Source: Shewanella subflava (GTDB lineage Bacteria; Pseudomonadota; Gammaproteobacteria; Enterobacterales; Shewanellaceae). From it: a stretch of 64,000 bases of DNA. The notes under the pieces are model-generated. The model ran no database searches, was not told the origin of the DNA, and saw only the letters and a program-made list of their open reading frames with translations. The stretch spans positions 1 to 64,000 of the forward strand of contig NZ_JAPDMX010000024.1 of NCBI RefSeq assembly GCF_025971955.1, given 5' to 3'. Positions 10,592-20,557 of this stretch are shown here, piece after piece. Within the stretch, counting starts at the first letter, position 1. The number at the start of each line of letters is the position of its first letter. The position numbers were made by a program, and so were the translations under genes.

Positions 10592-11956
10592 ATGGCATTA
10601 TGGGGCGGAAGATTTCAGGGTGAGACCAGTGCACTTTTCAAATTATTTAATGACTCGCTACCTGTAGATTATCGCTTATTTGAGCAGGATGTTGTTGGTT
10701 CAATTGCTTGGGCTGATGCCATTGCCAGTGTTGGTATTATTACCGCACAGGAGTGCGCAGATTTAAAAGCGGCGTTAAATGAGTTGTTAGTTGAAGTTGG
10801 TAATGATCCCCAGGCCATCATCAGCAACGGTGCAGAAGATATTCACAGTTTTGTGGAACAAAAGCTGATTGCCAAAGTGGGCGATTTAGGCAAAAAACTG
10901 CATACCGGTCGTTCACGTAATGATCAGGTCGCCACCGATTTAAAATTATGGTGCAAAAAAGAAGGCGCAGCCTTACTTGCCCGTTTAGGCACATTACATG
11001 CTGAACTTATTGCCCTAGCGGAGCGTGAAGTGGATGCAGTTATGCCGGGTTATACCCACTTACAACGTGCGCAACCGGTTACTTTTGGTCACTGGGCGTT
11101 GGCGTATGTGGAAATGTTTGAGCGCGACATCAGCCGTTTACAAGATGCACTTAACCGTGCCGATTCTTGTCCATTAGGTTCTGGTGCACTTGCTGGTACG
11201 GCATATCCGATAGATCGCCATGCACTTGCGACAGCGCTTAACTTTGCCCGTCCGACATTAAACAGTTTAGATACCGTATCAGACCGCGACCATGTGGTTG
11301 AATTATGCAGTGCAGCCTCAATCAGCATGATGCACTTAAGCCGTATGGCAGAAGACTTAATTTTCTTCAACTCAGGCGAAGCTAACTTTATCTCGTTAGC
11401 TGATGAGGTAACCTCTGGCTCATCATTAATGCCGCAAAAGAAAAACCCTGATGCATTAGAGTTAATTCGCGGTAAAACCGGTCGTGTTTATGGCAGTTTA
11501 GTGGGTATTTTAACCACCATGAAAGCCTTACCGCTGGCATACAACAAAGACATGCAAGAAGATAAAGAAGGCTTGTTTGATGTGGTTGATAGCTGGGCAA
11601 TTTGTTTAGACATGGCTGCATTAGTGTTGTCGGGCTTAAAAGTGAATCGTCCCCAGGCTTTACTTGCGGCGCAACAAGGTTATGCAAATGCGACCGAATT
11701 GGCGGATTACCTTGTGGCTAAAGGTATGCCGTTCCGTGAAGCGCACCATGTGGTGGGTGAAGTGGTGGTGTTTGCCATTGGCGAGCAAAAGCCGATTGAA
11801 GCGTTAACCGTAGCGCAATTACAGCAGTTTGCTCAGATTATCAGCGACGATGTTTACCCTAACTTAACCATTGAAGCCTGTTTAGAAAAACGTGATGTTT
11901 TAGGTGGCACGGCATTGAATCAAGTTAAAGCCGCTATCGCCGCTAAAAAAGCGTAA
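10592..11956 (+). CDS. argH: Argininosuccinate lyase
   Basis: ArgH splits argininosuccinate into arginine and fumarate, the last step of the pathway. At 454 residues it is a normal stand-alone lyase; it lacks the acetyltransferase extension seen in the argH(A) fusions of Vibrio and Moritella, which fits with a separate argA at 60.5 kb. The fumarase-superfamily signature [12 protein letters not shown] is at about residue 277-288, and [13 protein letters not shown] lies near residue 104. An AGAGGA ribosome site precedes the ATG. Confidence 0.97.
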   Translation: MALWGGRFQGETSALFKLFNDSLPVDYRLFEQDVVGSIAWADAIASVGIITAQECADLKAALNELLVEVGNDPQAIISNGAEDIHSFVEQKLIAKVGDLGKKLHTGRSRNDQVATDLKLWCKKEGAALLARLGTLHAELIALAEREVDAVMPGYTHLQRAQPVTFGHWALAYVEMFERDISRLQDALNRADSCPLGSGALAGTAYPIDRHALATALNFARPTLNSLDTVSDRDHVVELCSAASISMMHLSRMAEDLIFFNSGEANFISLADEVTSGSSLMPQKKNPDALELIRGKTGRVYGSLVGILTTMKALPLAYNKDMQEDKEGLFDVVDSWAICLDMAALVLSGLKVNRPQALLAAQQGYANATELADYLVAKGMPFREAHHVVGEVVVFAIGEQKPIEALTVAQLQQFAQIISDDVYPNLTIEACLEKRDVLGGTALNQVKAAIAAKKA

Positions 11957-11973
11957 ATATAGCATTATTGCTT

Positions 11974-12008
11974 AACAAGCCCTGCTGGTGTTGCCCGCAG
12001 GGCTTGTT
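11974..12008 (+). terminator. Terminator of the arg operon
   Basis: A perfect 12-bp stem, AACAAGCCCTGC and GCAGGGCTTGTT, surrounds an 11-base loop and is followed by TCATTTTT. It starts 18 bases after the argH stop. Confidence 0.85.
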
Positions 12009-12115
12009 TCATTTTTCGATGTGTCCCCTGTAACCCTGCCGAGTTAACTGTCATCTTTTTGTCATAAGATCTTAATATTATGAGGTAAATAATTTTTATC
12101 TATTAGCATCCAGCC

Positions 12116-14068
12116 ATGAAGATTTCAACGCTTTCATTAACAGCATCGGCCATTTTATTGTTGTTAGCAGGCTTGCTGGCTGCCGCGGTATTGTGGAGCA
12201 GCGACAAACGCAGTGACATCGACATTCAAGCAAAAGAGCTTCAGGATATCCAGCAGGTATTTTTACAAACCGTGCGCCCAGATATCAGCGCCTATTTACA
12301 CTCGGGTGATAGCCAATACATTAGCAAAGCACGCCAGCAACTGGCTGAGATCGCTCAACGCATAAATCAGCTTAATTTACCCACAGCAAAAAACGAAATT
12401 GCTGCCGCAACACAATTTTTGAACCAGCTGGTGGATAACCTCGATAATCGTTATCGGGCTGCAGGTAAATTGGCGGGTGATCCACGGCAATTATTAGCCC
12501 ATGCAGAATCGGAAATGTTAGATAACAATAAACGTTTAGCCGATTATGCCGAACAAGGCGTGCTAATCAATGCCCAGTTAGCGCAACAATATTTATCGAT
12601 TACTCGTACTTTACCGTTAATTGTTTATCGACTCTCACAGTTGTCAGATGGTTATTTAATTGGCAAAGACAATCGCCTTGAAGCGGGTTTAAAGTCCAGT
12701 GTTGCAGAGCTGAGTGTTTGGCATGATCAGCTTAGCCAATTACCCTTAATTGGCATTTATCAGCAGCAAGAAATTGATGAGTTTGCATTAGGGGATGACG
12801 AGGCCGAACAGGTTGAAGTGGGCGAGATTTATCGGGATGAATTGTTGAGTTTAAGCTCGCGTTACGACAAAGAAATCGCCAACACTTATCAAATGCTGAC
12901 AGATAATTTAGCTGTACAAGAGCAGCTAAGCGCCGACACTCAGCAAGTTGAATCGACACTGTTTGCGTTGGGAAGCATCCAAGCAAAATTTGATCTGCAA
13001 TTAAAGCAATGGCTGCAAACTATTCTGTATGCCATGGTGACGATAATAAGCTTATTTGCTGTAGTATATTTATGGTTGCAACAACGCAGTGTAGTGATGC
13101 CATTAACCCGTTTAAATCGTGCATTTATGCAATTGAGTGAGTCAAATAGTCGTGAGCAATTAGTGATTTCCAGCCGCAATGAAACTGGGCAAATTGCTGG
13201 CCATTTTAACCAACTGCTTTTACGGTTTGAGCAAGAAGATGAGCATCAACGCCAGCAAGTGACCGCTGTGTCAGATTCATTGGGGTTACTGATAGAACGG
13301 ATTAAGTACATTGCTGCTAATACAGAACAAACTCAAGCAGTGGTTGATGTCGCTCAAACTCAAACCACTCAAATCAAGTCACTCGCTGATGAAGTAAAGC
13401 ATTCATCCATGAAAGTGGAGCATAGCGCCGCAATCACTATGCAGCAGATGCAAGATAGTCAGCAGCAAGCTGTGGAGGTATTAAAAGCCACTCAGGAATC
13501 ACAACATGCCGTAGATCATTGTCAGGCATCGTTAGCGGAATTAACCACCTCGGTTACCAGTGTTACTCAAATTGTTGATGTGATCGGCAATATTGCAGAG
13601 CAAACCAATTTATTGGCGTTAAATGCCGCCATTGAAGCCGCTAGAGCGGGAGAACAAGGGCGTGGTTTTGCCGTGGTGGCCGATGAGGTACGCAATTTGT
13701 CACATCGTACCCAATCTTCTTTAAAAGACATTATGAACATTTTAAATCAGCTAAGCCTATCAAATGCCAGTTTAACCGACAGCGTAAAAGGCATTGGACT
13801 GGCGACCCAAAGTCAGCAGCAGCGAGTTAACCGCTTGCTTGAAGTGGCACAAACGGTTCAACAGCAAGCGGCTGAAATGGTCAATACAGCTAAACAAGGT
13901 TCGGGTTATGCCAGTCAACAGGTGAGCTATTTAGATGAGTTTGCTGAAGCGATGAATACCTTAAAAGGCCATGCGCAAACTGCGACAGAGCAAAGTCATC
14001 AAATTGCACAAGAAGTGGCTGATGGGGTTAACACGATTGAACATACCCTAGGTATTACCACTCGTTAA
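12116..14068 (+). CDS. Methyl-accepting chemotaxis protein with a periplasmic sensor domain
   Basis: This 650-residue chemoreceptor has an N-terminal membrane segment (about 7-29), a helical periplasmic ligand domain (about 30-297), a second membrane segment (about 300-322), a HAMP domain (about 323-376) and a cytoplasmic signalling domain. The signalling hairpin tip is [20 protein letters not shown] near residue 505-524. The sensor domain is not one I recognise and the ligand is unknown. It has no C-terminal CheR-binding pentapeptide; it ends ITTR. No clear ribosome site precedes the ATG. It is a single gene with no chemotaxis neighbours. Confidence 0.9.
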   Translation: MKISTLSLTASAILLLLAGLLAAAVLWSSDKRSDIDIQAKELQDIQQVFLQTVRPDISAYLHSGDSQYISKARQQLAEIAQRINQLNLPTAKNEIAAATQFLNQLVDNLDNRYRAAGKLAGDPRQLLAHAESEMLDNNKRLADYAEQGVLINAQLAQQYLSITRTLPLIVYRLSQLSDGYLIGKDNRLEAGLKSSVAELSVWHDQLSQLPLIGIYQQQEIDEFALGDDEAEQVEVGEIYRDELLSLSSRYDKEIANTYQMLTDNLAVQEQLSADTQQVESTLFALGSIQAKFDLQLKQWLQTILYAMVTIISLFAVVYLWLQQRSVVMPLTRLNRAFMQLSESNSREQLVISSRNETGQIAGHFNQLLLRFEQEDEHQRQQVTAVSDSLGLLIERIKYIAANTEQTQAVVDVAQTQTTQIKSLADEVKHSSMKVEHSAAITMQQMQDSQQQAVEVLKATQESQHAVDHCQASLAELTTSVTSVTQIVDVIGNIAEQTNLLALNAAIEAARAGEQGRGFAVVADEVRNLSHRTQSSLKDIMNILNQLSLSNASLTDSVKGIGLATQSQQQRVNRLLEVAQTVQQQAAEMVNTAKQGSGYASQQVSYLDEFAEAMNTLKGHAQTATEQSHQIAQEVADGVNTIEHTLGITTR

Positions 14069-14190
14069 TTCGCAGTGCATTTTTGGCTAATATTTTGTTA
14101 CTGTGTTGAATTGTAGATGAGCCATTAATCGGCCATAATCTTCTGCATTAATCGGTAATCATTATATTCAATAAGATATTGATCAAACAC

Positions 14191-15627
14191 ATGGAAGCTG
14201 TCCAACGCGTTACCCCTTCACCTTGTTCTCGTCAGCGCGATAGATTGTCGTGGTTGCGCTGCACCTTAAAACGTTCGCAACAGGAAGCGGTTGCGTCTTC
14301 AACCATGACCGCCACCAGTGACAATTTTTTTAATGCCTATGCCATATTCTTGGGGGCAAGTATGGGGCAAATGGGCTTAGTGACAGGATTGCCGCAGCTG
14401 TTTGGTGCCATATCGCAATTATTATCTGTTTGGTTAGTGAGTCACTTTTCACGTAAATATTTTATTGTTGCTGCCGCAGTGCTGCAGGCGCTTACGGTTT
14501 TTGCTATGGCGGGCGTGGCGGCAATTCGGCCTGATAATGCCGTGTGGATCTTTATTGGTCTTGCGGCGCTATACCATAGCTTTATGAATTTGATTCAACC
14601 ACATTGGCGCGCCTGGATGGGGGCGATAGTGCCAGAGAAACGGCGCGGGACATTCTTTGCTGCACGCACTCGCTTAACCATGGCGGCGTCGTTGAGTGTG
14701 TTTTTTGCTGGTGGCGGTATCCTCAGTTTAACCGACAGTATTGAGATGACTTGGCTTGGGTTTAGTTTACTGTTTTCCATTGCATTTATGGGACGATTAA
14801 CTTCAGCATGGTTATTATGGCAAATGCACGATCCTGAGCCATGCCCAACTAAAGTGAGCGGTTATTTTTCACAAACTTTATATAACTTCAAGCAGGCATG
14901 GGCAGATAACACCTTTAAACAATACAGTTTGTTTGTTGCCGGAATGCAATGCATGGTAGCCATATCAGCACCATTCTTTGCTGTGTATATGCTGGAAGAT
15001 TTACAGTTTACCTACATTGAATTTGTTATGGCCAGTGTGGCATCGATTATTACCCAATTTATCACCTTGCGTTTTTGGGGGCGTTTTAGTGATATCTACG
15101 GCAATCGAATTGTAATGCTGATCACGAGCAGTTTAATTCCCAGTTTACCGATATTGTGGATATTTTCGGATAGCTACGCTTATATCATCGCATTACAGGT
15201 GTTGTCGGGGTTTGCATGGAGTGGCTTTACCCTCAGCACGGCCAATTATTTATATGATATTCGCCCTTTTAGAAGTGATTTTGCTACCTACGCTGCGTTA
15301 CAAGCTGCTTTAAGTGCCGCATTTGTTTTTGTTGGTGCCATGGTGGGCGGGGCTATCGCTTCTTATGCGGGCAGCTTTTTAGCTTTTACAGGATTAAACA
15401 CTTGGTTAAGCAGCCCAATATTTGTGGTCTTTATCGTTTCAAGTATCATGCGCACCCTAGTGACATTGTGGTTTATTCCTCGCTCAGTTGAACCTAAAGT
15501 GAGACCGCGTCCGCAGTTTTTACAGCTTATATTTCGCATCAGAGGCTTTAGCGCCATATCAGGCGTTAGTTTAGATTGGTTAACGGTAACCAAAAAGAAA
15601 TCGCGATCAGATGTGCAAGGTGAGTAG
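14191..15627 (+). CDS. MFS transporter
   Basis: About 478 residues with roughly eleven to twelve hydrophobic segments. After an N-terminal basic tail (about 1-40) the first segment starts near NAYAIFLGASMGQMGL. The central loop near residue 110-150 holds an Arg-rich stretch (PEKRRGTFFAARTR) like the A motif of the major facilitator superfamily. Substrate unknown. The reading frame extends to a TTG at 14179, but the ATG at 14191 is taken as the start; neither has a strong ribosome site. The basic C-terminal tail ends VTKKKSRSDVQGE. It converges on the sulfotransferase gene. Confidence 0.75.
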   Translation: MEAVQRVTPSPCSRQRDRLSWLRCTLKRSQQEAVASSTMTATSDNFFNAYAIFLGASMGQMGLVTGLPQLFGAISQLLSVWLVSHFSRKYFIVAAAVLQALTVFAMAGVAAIRPDNAVWIFIGLAALYHSFMNLIQPHWRAWMGAIVPEKRRGTFFAARTRLTMAASLSVFFAGGGILSLTDSIEMTWLGFSLLFSIAFMGRLTSAWLLWQMHDPEPCPTKVSGYFSQTLYNFKQAWADNTFKQYSLFVAGMQCMVAISAPFFAVYMLEDLQFTYIEFVMASVASIITQFITLRFWGRFSDIYGNRIVMLITSSLIPSLPILWIFSDSYAYIIALQVLSGFAWSGFTLSTANYLYDIRPFRSDFATYAALQAALSAAFVFVGAMVGGAIASYAGSFLAFTGLNTWLSSPIFVVFIVSSIMRTLVTLWFIPRSVEPKVRPRPQFLQLIFRIRGFSAISGVSLDWLTVTKKKSRSDVQGE

Positions 15628-15673
15628 GTAGCTTGAGTTGGTTGTTCACTGGCTTAGCGCGTTTGATTCAAGC

Positions 15674-16390
15674 TTAAAGTGAATAGCTAAAAAACTGCCT
15701 TCTTTCAGGCCCTGAAGCATTCGCGCTCACTTTATTGGGATGCTTATATTCATCCCAACTGGCCACATTACGGCCAATATTCAACAGCGGAAAATCCAGT
15801 TTTTTAGCCGAGGGTAATGGGCTACTCAATCCGATAAATGCCAATAACTGAGTTAAAGCCCCTGTTTGACTAATATCGAGTGATATAAAATTATCACGGC
15901 CTGCAAAATACTCAGTAACCTGTTGCTGGTGGGTCAAATAACATCTGCGTAAATGTTCCGCATCAGCAGGCTCTGCCACATCCCATATTTTAAAACAGTG
16001 CTCAAAGCTTCGTTTCATGATGGGGTGAAAGCGCCCAGTTTGTTTATCTAAATGCACTAACATGCGTCCAAGTAACATTTGCATCGACGGGATCCACTTT
16101 TCTAACGGCCTATCTAAATACACAAACCTCGCGTTGGGAAATAACTTATCTAACTGCTGATAATCGCTAAAACACGGCGCATCCGACACCGCATCAGCCA
16201 ACATAAATGCCTGCTTAGTAAATGCTTGGTGCGCCACAGTTAAACCATGTTCAAGCAACGCCACACTCACGCTGGTTGTGCCGGTACGTGGCAAACCAAT
16301 AATAAACACTTTATTGGCCTGTTCATTGGGCAAAGTTGGATTAGGTATCGTTGACAATAATGGTGTTGAATGGGGCAGCTTAGATGTCAT
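15674..16390 (-). CDS. Sulfotransferase-family protein
   Basis: This 238-residue protein has the two PAPS-binding signatures of sulfotransferases: the 5' phosphosulfate loop VFIIGLPRTGTTSVS (about 28-42) and the 3' phosphate motif RFVYLDRPLEKWIPSM (about 88-103). It belongs to the short bacterial group related to P-loop sulfotransferases of unknown acceptor. It has no signal peptide, so it is probably cytoplasmic. It stands alone between an MFS transporter and a Fic gene remnant, with no genes for PAPS supply or glycan synthesis nearby, so the acceptor cannot be guessed. Confidence 0.82.
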   Translation of the reverse strand: MTSKLPHSTPLLSTIPNPTLPNEQANKVFIIGLPRTGTTSVSVALLEHGLTVAHQAFTKQAFMLADAVSDAPCFSDYQQLDKLFPNARFVYLDRPLEKWIPSMQMLLGRMLVHLDKQTGRFHPIMKRSFEHCFKIWDVAEPADAEHLRRCYLTHQQQVTEYFAGRDNFISLDISQTGALTQLLAFIGLSSPLPSAKKLDFPLLNIGRNVASWDEYKHPNKVSANASGPERRQFFSYSL

Positions 16391-16483
16391 TAACTTGCTA
16401 TCGTATAGTGTTTTTTAGTCGGTAGATGATTATACCGAAATCGCAGATTAAAGTGTTATTCAGGTGATAAATGGGATTGATGA

Positions 16484-16642
16484 GGCTATTCAACATACGC
16501 CAGTAGCCAATATCAAAACATTGCTCAAGTCAGTCGCGCCACCGCCACCCGACATTTGGCGCAGCTTGTGGAACAACAATGTTTGGTCAAGACTGGCGCT
16601 GGTGGAAGAAGTACAAGGTATGTGTTGCCCCGTGTATCATGA
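16484..16642 (+). pseudogene. Remnant of a Fic-family gene (C-terminal winged helix only)
   Basis: In the frame starting at GGC 16484, just after a TGA, 52 codons run to a TGA at 16640-16642. The translation contains YQNIAQVSRATATRHLAQLV and then VKTGAGGRSTRYVLP. This matches the winged-helix tail found at the C-terminus of many Fic (AMPylation) proteins. No start codon, no HPFxxGNGR catalytic motif and no upstream Fic sequence remain. It lies directly before the PLD-helicase gene, suggesting decay at an accessory locus. Confidence 0.6.
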
Positions 16643-16761
16643 TAGTTGTGAGTTCGGTGTGCTTAGGCATTCTATTGATAAATAATAAAATATAGACTGC
16701 TTTTACCAGAGTGTTGATGTGGTATATTTTATTTCCCTTACTTTGAAAAGGCCTATCCGAC

Positions 16762-19700
16762 ATGGAGCAAGTTGGTATTTATGAAAAGCTCATTACTCAA
16801 GTTATTGATAAAAACATAGATCGTGATGTTTTCTATTTAGGAGAAAGGCCGCTTGATAGTGCTGAGGCCAGTATTTGGTTATCCAGATTTTTAACAAGCA
16901 TCATTAAGTATGTGATAGAAGCCATTCCAAAAGGCGATGACCAGTTAGCTAATCAAATTAGTCTAGCGAACAAATTGGTTTTTTGGCTAAAAGATCATGT
17001 CAGTGATGATCAGTTGATATCTGAAAACTTGCTTGATAGTAAAGGCCGTATTTTGACGGCGTTGTTTGAAAAGAAAAACCCAATATCATCCGATTTCCCA
17101 GAGTTTACGAAGGCTATTTATCCTCTAACAGGCTTAAGTCAAAGTGAGTTGTTTTGTGGTAGTAATGCGGGCATTTCACTTGAAACTGAGCTTAAGCGTG
17201 AGATCCGCTCAGCAGATAGAGTTTATTGGTTGGTATCATTTATAAAGTGGGCTGGTATTCGCATTTTCAAGAATGAACTTGAAGAGTTCACCCGAAGCGG
17301 CAAAAAGCTACGGATCATCACGACATCTTATATGGGAGCGACAGATGCTAAAGCTGTCGAGTTTTTAGCGGGTCTACCTAACACAGAAGTTAAGTTGAGT
17401 TACAACACTAAGCGTGAGCGTCTGCATGCCAAATCATACTTGTTTTTACGTGATACTGGATTTCATACTGGATACATCGGTTCATCAAATTTATCCCATT
17501 CTGCGCTGACGAGTGGTCTTGAGTGGAATTTAAAAATCACCAGCCAAGAAATACCCCACATCATCGATAAATCTCTCAATACCTTTGAATCCTATTGGCA
17601 ATCCAGTGAATTCGAATTATTTAACGGCGATATAGAAGCTAAAAACAAGCTTCACGAGGCGCTGCGGGAAGCTAAAGGAAGTTACGCTGATAACAGCGTA
17701 TTTCATTTTGATATCAAGCCTTTTGCACATCAGCGAGAAATCCTTGAGCAGTTAGATGTTGAACGAACTGTGCACCAACGCTATAAAAACTTGGTGGTTG
17801 CGGCAACGGGAACCGGTAAAACCCTGATATCCGCATTTGATTTTGCTCGTTTCTATAAACAGCACCCAGAAGCTAATTTTTTATTCGTGGCTCATCGACA
17901 GGAAATTCTCAAGCAAGCTTTGTCTGCATATCGTGGAGTATTGAAAAATAATCAATTTGGCGAATTATGGGTTGCTGAGCATAAGCCTAAGAGTTATCAA
18001 CATTTGTTTGTTTCGATTCAAAGCCTAAATTTGCAATTATCAAGTTTACCGCTCGCTGCTGATTTTTATGATTATATTGTAATTGATGAAGTGCATCACA
18101 TTGCTGCCAGCAGTTACCGAGGATTACTAGAATATTTCTCGCCGACTATCTTACTAGGGTTAACCGCAACCCCTGAGCGTCATGATGGGCAAAGTATCCT
18201 TGATGATTTTTGTGGCGTTATCGCGGCAGAGATCCGTTTGCCCGAAGCAATCAATCAACATTATTTGTGTCCTTTTCAGTACTTTGCCATTGATGATAAT
18301 ACTGACCTTCGAAAAATTAAGTGGCATCAAGGCCGCTATGATATCGCAGAGCTAAGTCATTTATATACCCATAATGAACAAAGAGTTGCACGCATTATTA
18401 GCAGCCTTAATGAGACTGTCACAGATATTCGACAGATCAAAGCTTTGGCGTTTTGTGTCAATAAAGAGCATGCGCAATACATGGCGAAAAAATTTAACTT
18501 AGCCGGTATTAGTGCTGATGTGCTCACGAGTGACAATAGCAATGAGCGACATGAAAAACGTCAGAGTTTGATTACCGGTAAGCTGCAAATTTTATGCGTG
18601 GTGGATATCTTTAATGAAGGTGTCGATATTCCAGACGTTGATACCTTATTGTTCTTACGTCCAACAGAAAGCTTAACTATCTTTTTACAGCAACTTGGGC
18701 GCGGATTGCGTCTTACGGATGATAAACAATGCTGCACGGTATTTGACTTTGTAGGGAATTCTCGTGATGAGTATGACTTTTCACAAAAGTTTAGGGCACT
18801 AGTTGGGAAAACGAATCAATCCATCAAAGATGAAATAACTAATGATTTTCCGCATTTACCTTTAGGCTGTCGAATTGAGTTAGAAGAGCAGACTCAAGCA
18901 ATGATTTTGCGAAATATTAGTCGTGCAACCATGAATGCCAGTAGGTTGCGCCAGCTCATTAACAATTTTGAGCACCAAAGTACGCTAACCTTAAGCTTGG
19001 CTAATTTTTTACGCTTTAATCCGAATGTGAGCTTAGAAGATGTTTATAAGCTAAAAATGAGTTGGTTAGAACTTGTTGAGAGCGCACATAAAAACCAAAT
19101 AAATGAGCCTCGTTTAGATACGAGCCTGGCCAGAGCCTACTATCGTGCAATAAATAATCATTTGTTTGCCTGTAGTTCTATCTCATATTTACAGTTTTTA
19201 AAGCAGCTAATTAGCGATAATTTTAGCTTCGACGATGCCAATGAAACCCATTGCCAATTTGCATTAATGTGTCATTACAATTTTTGGGATAAATCGGGTG
19301 TCGATCTAGGTTTTACTGGCCTTAAACAAAGTATTAAAGCCCTGAGGCATTCTCAATTACAAACCGAGCTGCTTGATGTCATATCGTTAATTATTGAGCG
19401 AATACATCATAATGAACTTGAAATGCATATTCCTGCCATCCCCTCTTTGAAAGTACATTCACGGTATACCAGAGAGCAAATACTTGCAGCTAGTGGCGTC
19501 AGTACTTTTGGCAAGAAATCGACTGCACGTGAAGGTGTTTTAGTACTTAAAAAACTGAATGTTGAATTGCTGTTTGTGACTTTGAAAAAGTCTGATAAAC
19601 AATTTTCACCCACGACCATGTACCATGATTACGCAATCAATGAATCGTTATTTCATTGGCAATCTCAAAATAGTGCAAGACCCGATCACGGCAGAGGCTT

Positions 19701-19917
19701 GGAGTATATAGAACATGAGAGAACAGATCGTAAATTGATTTTGTTCGTAAGGGAGCAAGCAAAAGATGAAAATGGGCGCACCATGGGTTTTGTTAATTTT
19801 GGCGAAGTGGTTTACATGGCGCACTCGGGGGCTCAACCCATGAATATTACTTGGAAATTATTAACGCCGATGCCGGATGCTATGTGGCATGAAGCTGCAA
19901 AATTAGCAGTAGGCTAA
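16762..19917 (+). CDS. Phospholipase-D-like nuclease / superfamily 2 helicase / DUF3427 fusion protein
   Basis: This 1051-residue protein has three parts. An N-terminal region leads to one PLD (HKD) nuclease domain with LHAKSYLFL (about 221-229) and YIGSSNLSHSAL (about 238-249). A helicase core follows: Walker A AATGTGKT (about 347-354), DEVHH (about 442-446), LTATPER (about 467-473) and motif VI QQLGRGLRL (about 643-651). The C-terminal DUF3427 region (about 720-1040) contains FSPTTMYHDYAI and LFHWQSQNSARPDHGRG. A single HKD motif implies dimerisation for nuclease activity. A role in DNA restriction or repair is inference; proteins of this architecture are scattered among bacteria, as accessory genes are. 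All catalytic motifs look intact. It is monocistronic. Confidence 0.9.
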   Translation: MEQVGIYEKLITQVIDKNIDRDVFYLGERPLDSAEASIWLSRFLTSIIKYVIEAIPKGDDQLANQISLANKLVFWLKDHVSDDQLISENLLDSKGRILTALFEKKNPISSDFPEFTKAIYPLTGLSQSELFCGSNAGISLETELKREIRSADRVYWLVSFIKWAGIRIFKNELEEFTRSGKKLRIITTSYMGATDAKAVEFLAGLPNTEVKLSYNTKRERLHAKSYLFLRDTGFHTGYIGSSNLSHSALTSGLEWNLKITSQEIPHIIDKSLNTFESYWQSSEFELFNGDIEAKNKLHEALREAKGSYADNSVFHFDIKPFAHQREILEQLDVERTVHQRYKNLVVAATGTGKTLISAFDFARFYKQHPEANFLFVAHRQEILKQALSAYRGVLKNNQFGELWVAEHKPKSYQHLFVSIQSLNLQLSSLPLAADFYDYIVIDEVHHIAASSYRGLLEYFSPTILLGLTATPERHDGQSILDDFCGVIAAEIRLPEAINQHYLCPFQYFAIDDNTDLRKIKWHQGRYDIAELSHLYTHNEQRVARIISSLNETVTDIRQIKALAFCVNKEHAQYMAKKFNLAGISADVLTSDNSNERHEKRQSLITGKLQILCVVDIFNEGVDIPDVDTLLFLRPTESLTIFLQQLGRGLRLTDDKQCCTVFDFVGNSRDEYDFSQKFRALVGKTNQSIKDEITNDFPHLPLGCRIELEEQTQAMILRNISRATMNASRLRQLINNFEHQSTLTLSLANFLRFNPNVSLEDVYKLKMSWLELVESAHKNQINEPRLDTSLARAYYRAINNHLFACSSISYLQFLKQLISDNFSFDDANETHCQFALMCHYNFWDKSGVDLGFTGLKQSIKALRHSQLQTELLDVISLIIERIHHNELEMHIPAIPSLKVHSRYTREQILAASGVSTFGKKSTAREGVLVLKKLNVELLFVTLKKSDKQFSPTTMYHDYAINESLFHWQSQNSARPDHGRGLEYIEHERTDRKLILFVREQAKDENGRTMGFVNFGEVVYMAHSGAQPMNITWKLLTPMPDAMWHEAAKLAVG

Positions 19918-20038
19918 GCCTACCTTATTGGCATCTGCAACTGTTGAAAACAGGATGTTTTCGTCAAGCCCCCATGGATGGGTTTACGGCGTGTTGCAGA
20001 GGACGATAGGGTGGGCGTGAGATCATTATTTGAGTGAC

Positions 20039-20389
20039 TTAATCATCACGGGTTAGCACTTCAAGCAATTCAATTTCAAAAAACAAATCTGAATGAGGCG
20101 GAATTTTATCGCCAATTTGACGTTCGCCGTAACCCAGATTTGCAGGCACTGACAATTGACGCTTGCCACCCACCTTCATTGGATTGTCGCCAATAATGCC
20201 CATATACCAACCTTGAATAACCCGCTTAGCGGAGATCACCACTTGAAATGTATCTGAACTATCAAACACAGTGCCATCGGCTAGTTTTCCAGTGTATTTA
20301 CAGGTAATTAGCGCGCCTTTTTCAGCCGCTTTACCTGTTCCTATTTGAGTGTCGTTGATGATTAAATCTGTCAATGTTGATGAGGTCAT
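20039..20389 (-). CDS. FKBP-type peptidyl-prolyl cis-trans isomerase
   Basis: This 116-residue single-domain FKBP isomerises proline peptide bonds. Family features are KYTGKLADGTVFDSS, VIQGWYMGI, VGGKRQLSVPANLGYG and the closing FFEIELLEV. It has no signal peptide, so it is cytosolic. The usual Glu of the VIPGWEEGL-type motif is replaced (GWYMGI), which may alter substrate choice. It is a single gene next to a MATE exporter on the same strand; the gap of about 160 bases makes co-transcription uncertain. Confidence 0.9.
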   Translation of the reverse strand: MTSSTLTDLIINDTQIGTGKAAEKGALITCKYTGKLADGTVFDSSDTFQVVISAKRVIQGWYMGIIGDNPMKVGGKRQLSVPANLGYGERQIGDKIPPHSDLFFEIELLEVLTRDD

Positions 20390-20467
20390 AAAGTATCTTA
20401 TTGATTAATTGTTTGATATTAGTCGCGGGGCTAAACTCAACAGTATGCCAGTATCATAGCAGCTGAT

Positions 20468-20557
20468 ATGAACAACTTTAAAGCTGCACGCTTACGTTTT
20501 ATCATCACTTTGCCGTTTATTGTAATCAATATGGCGTGGTGGATTTATTCAAGTTAA
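20468..20557 (+). CDS. Possible 29-residue membrane peptide
   Basis: An ATG-initiated frame encodes a short peptide with a basic start (NNFKAARLR) followed by one hydrophobic stretch ending INMAWWIYSS. Its 3' end overlaps the 3' end of the MATE gene on the other strand by 9 bases. There is no clear ribosome site, and I recognise no family. It could be chance. Confidence 0.22.
   Translation: MNNFKAARLRFIITLPFIVINMAWWIYSS

Noticed and set aside
14179..14190. TTG start for the MFS transporter
   Set aside because: Only four codons are gained, and an ATG follows at 14191.
16464..16685. A 73-codon frame covering the Fic remnant
   Set aside because: It is in the wrong frame and reads low-complexity SVAPPPPD. 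The frame starting at 16484 gives the recognisable winged-helix sequence.
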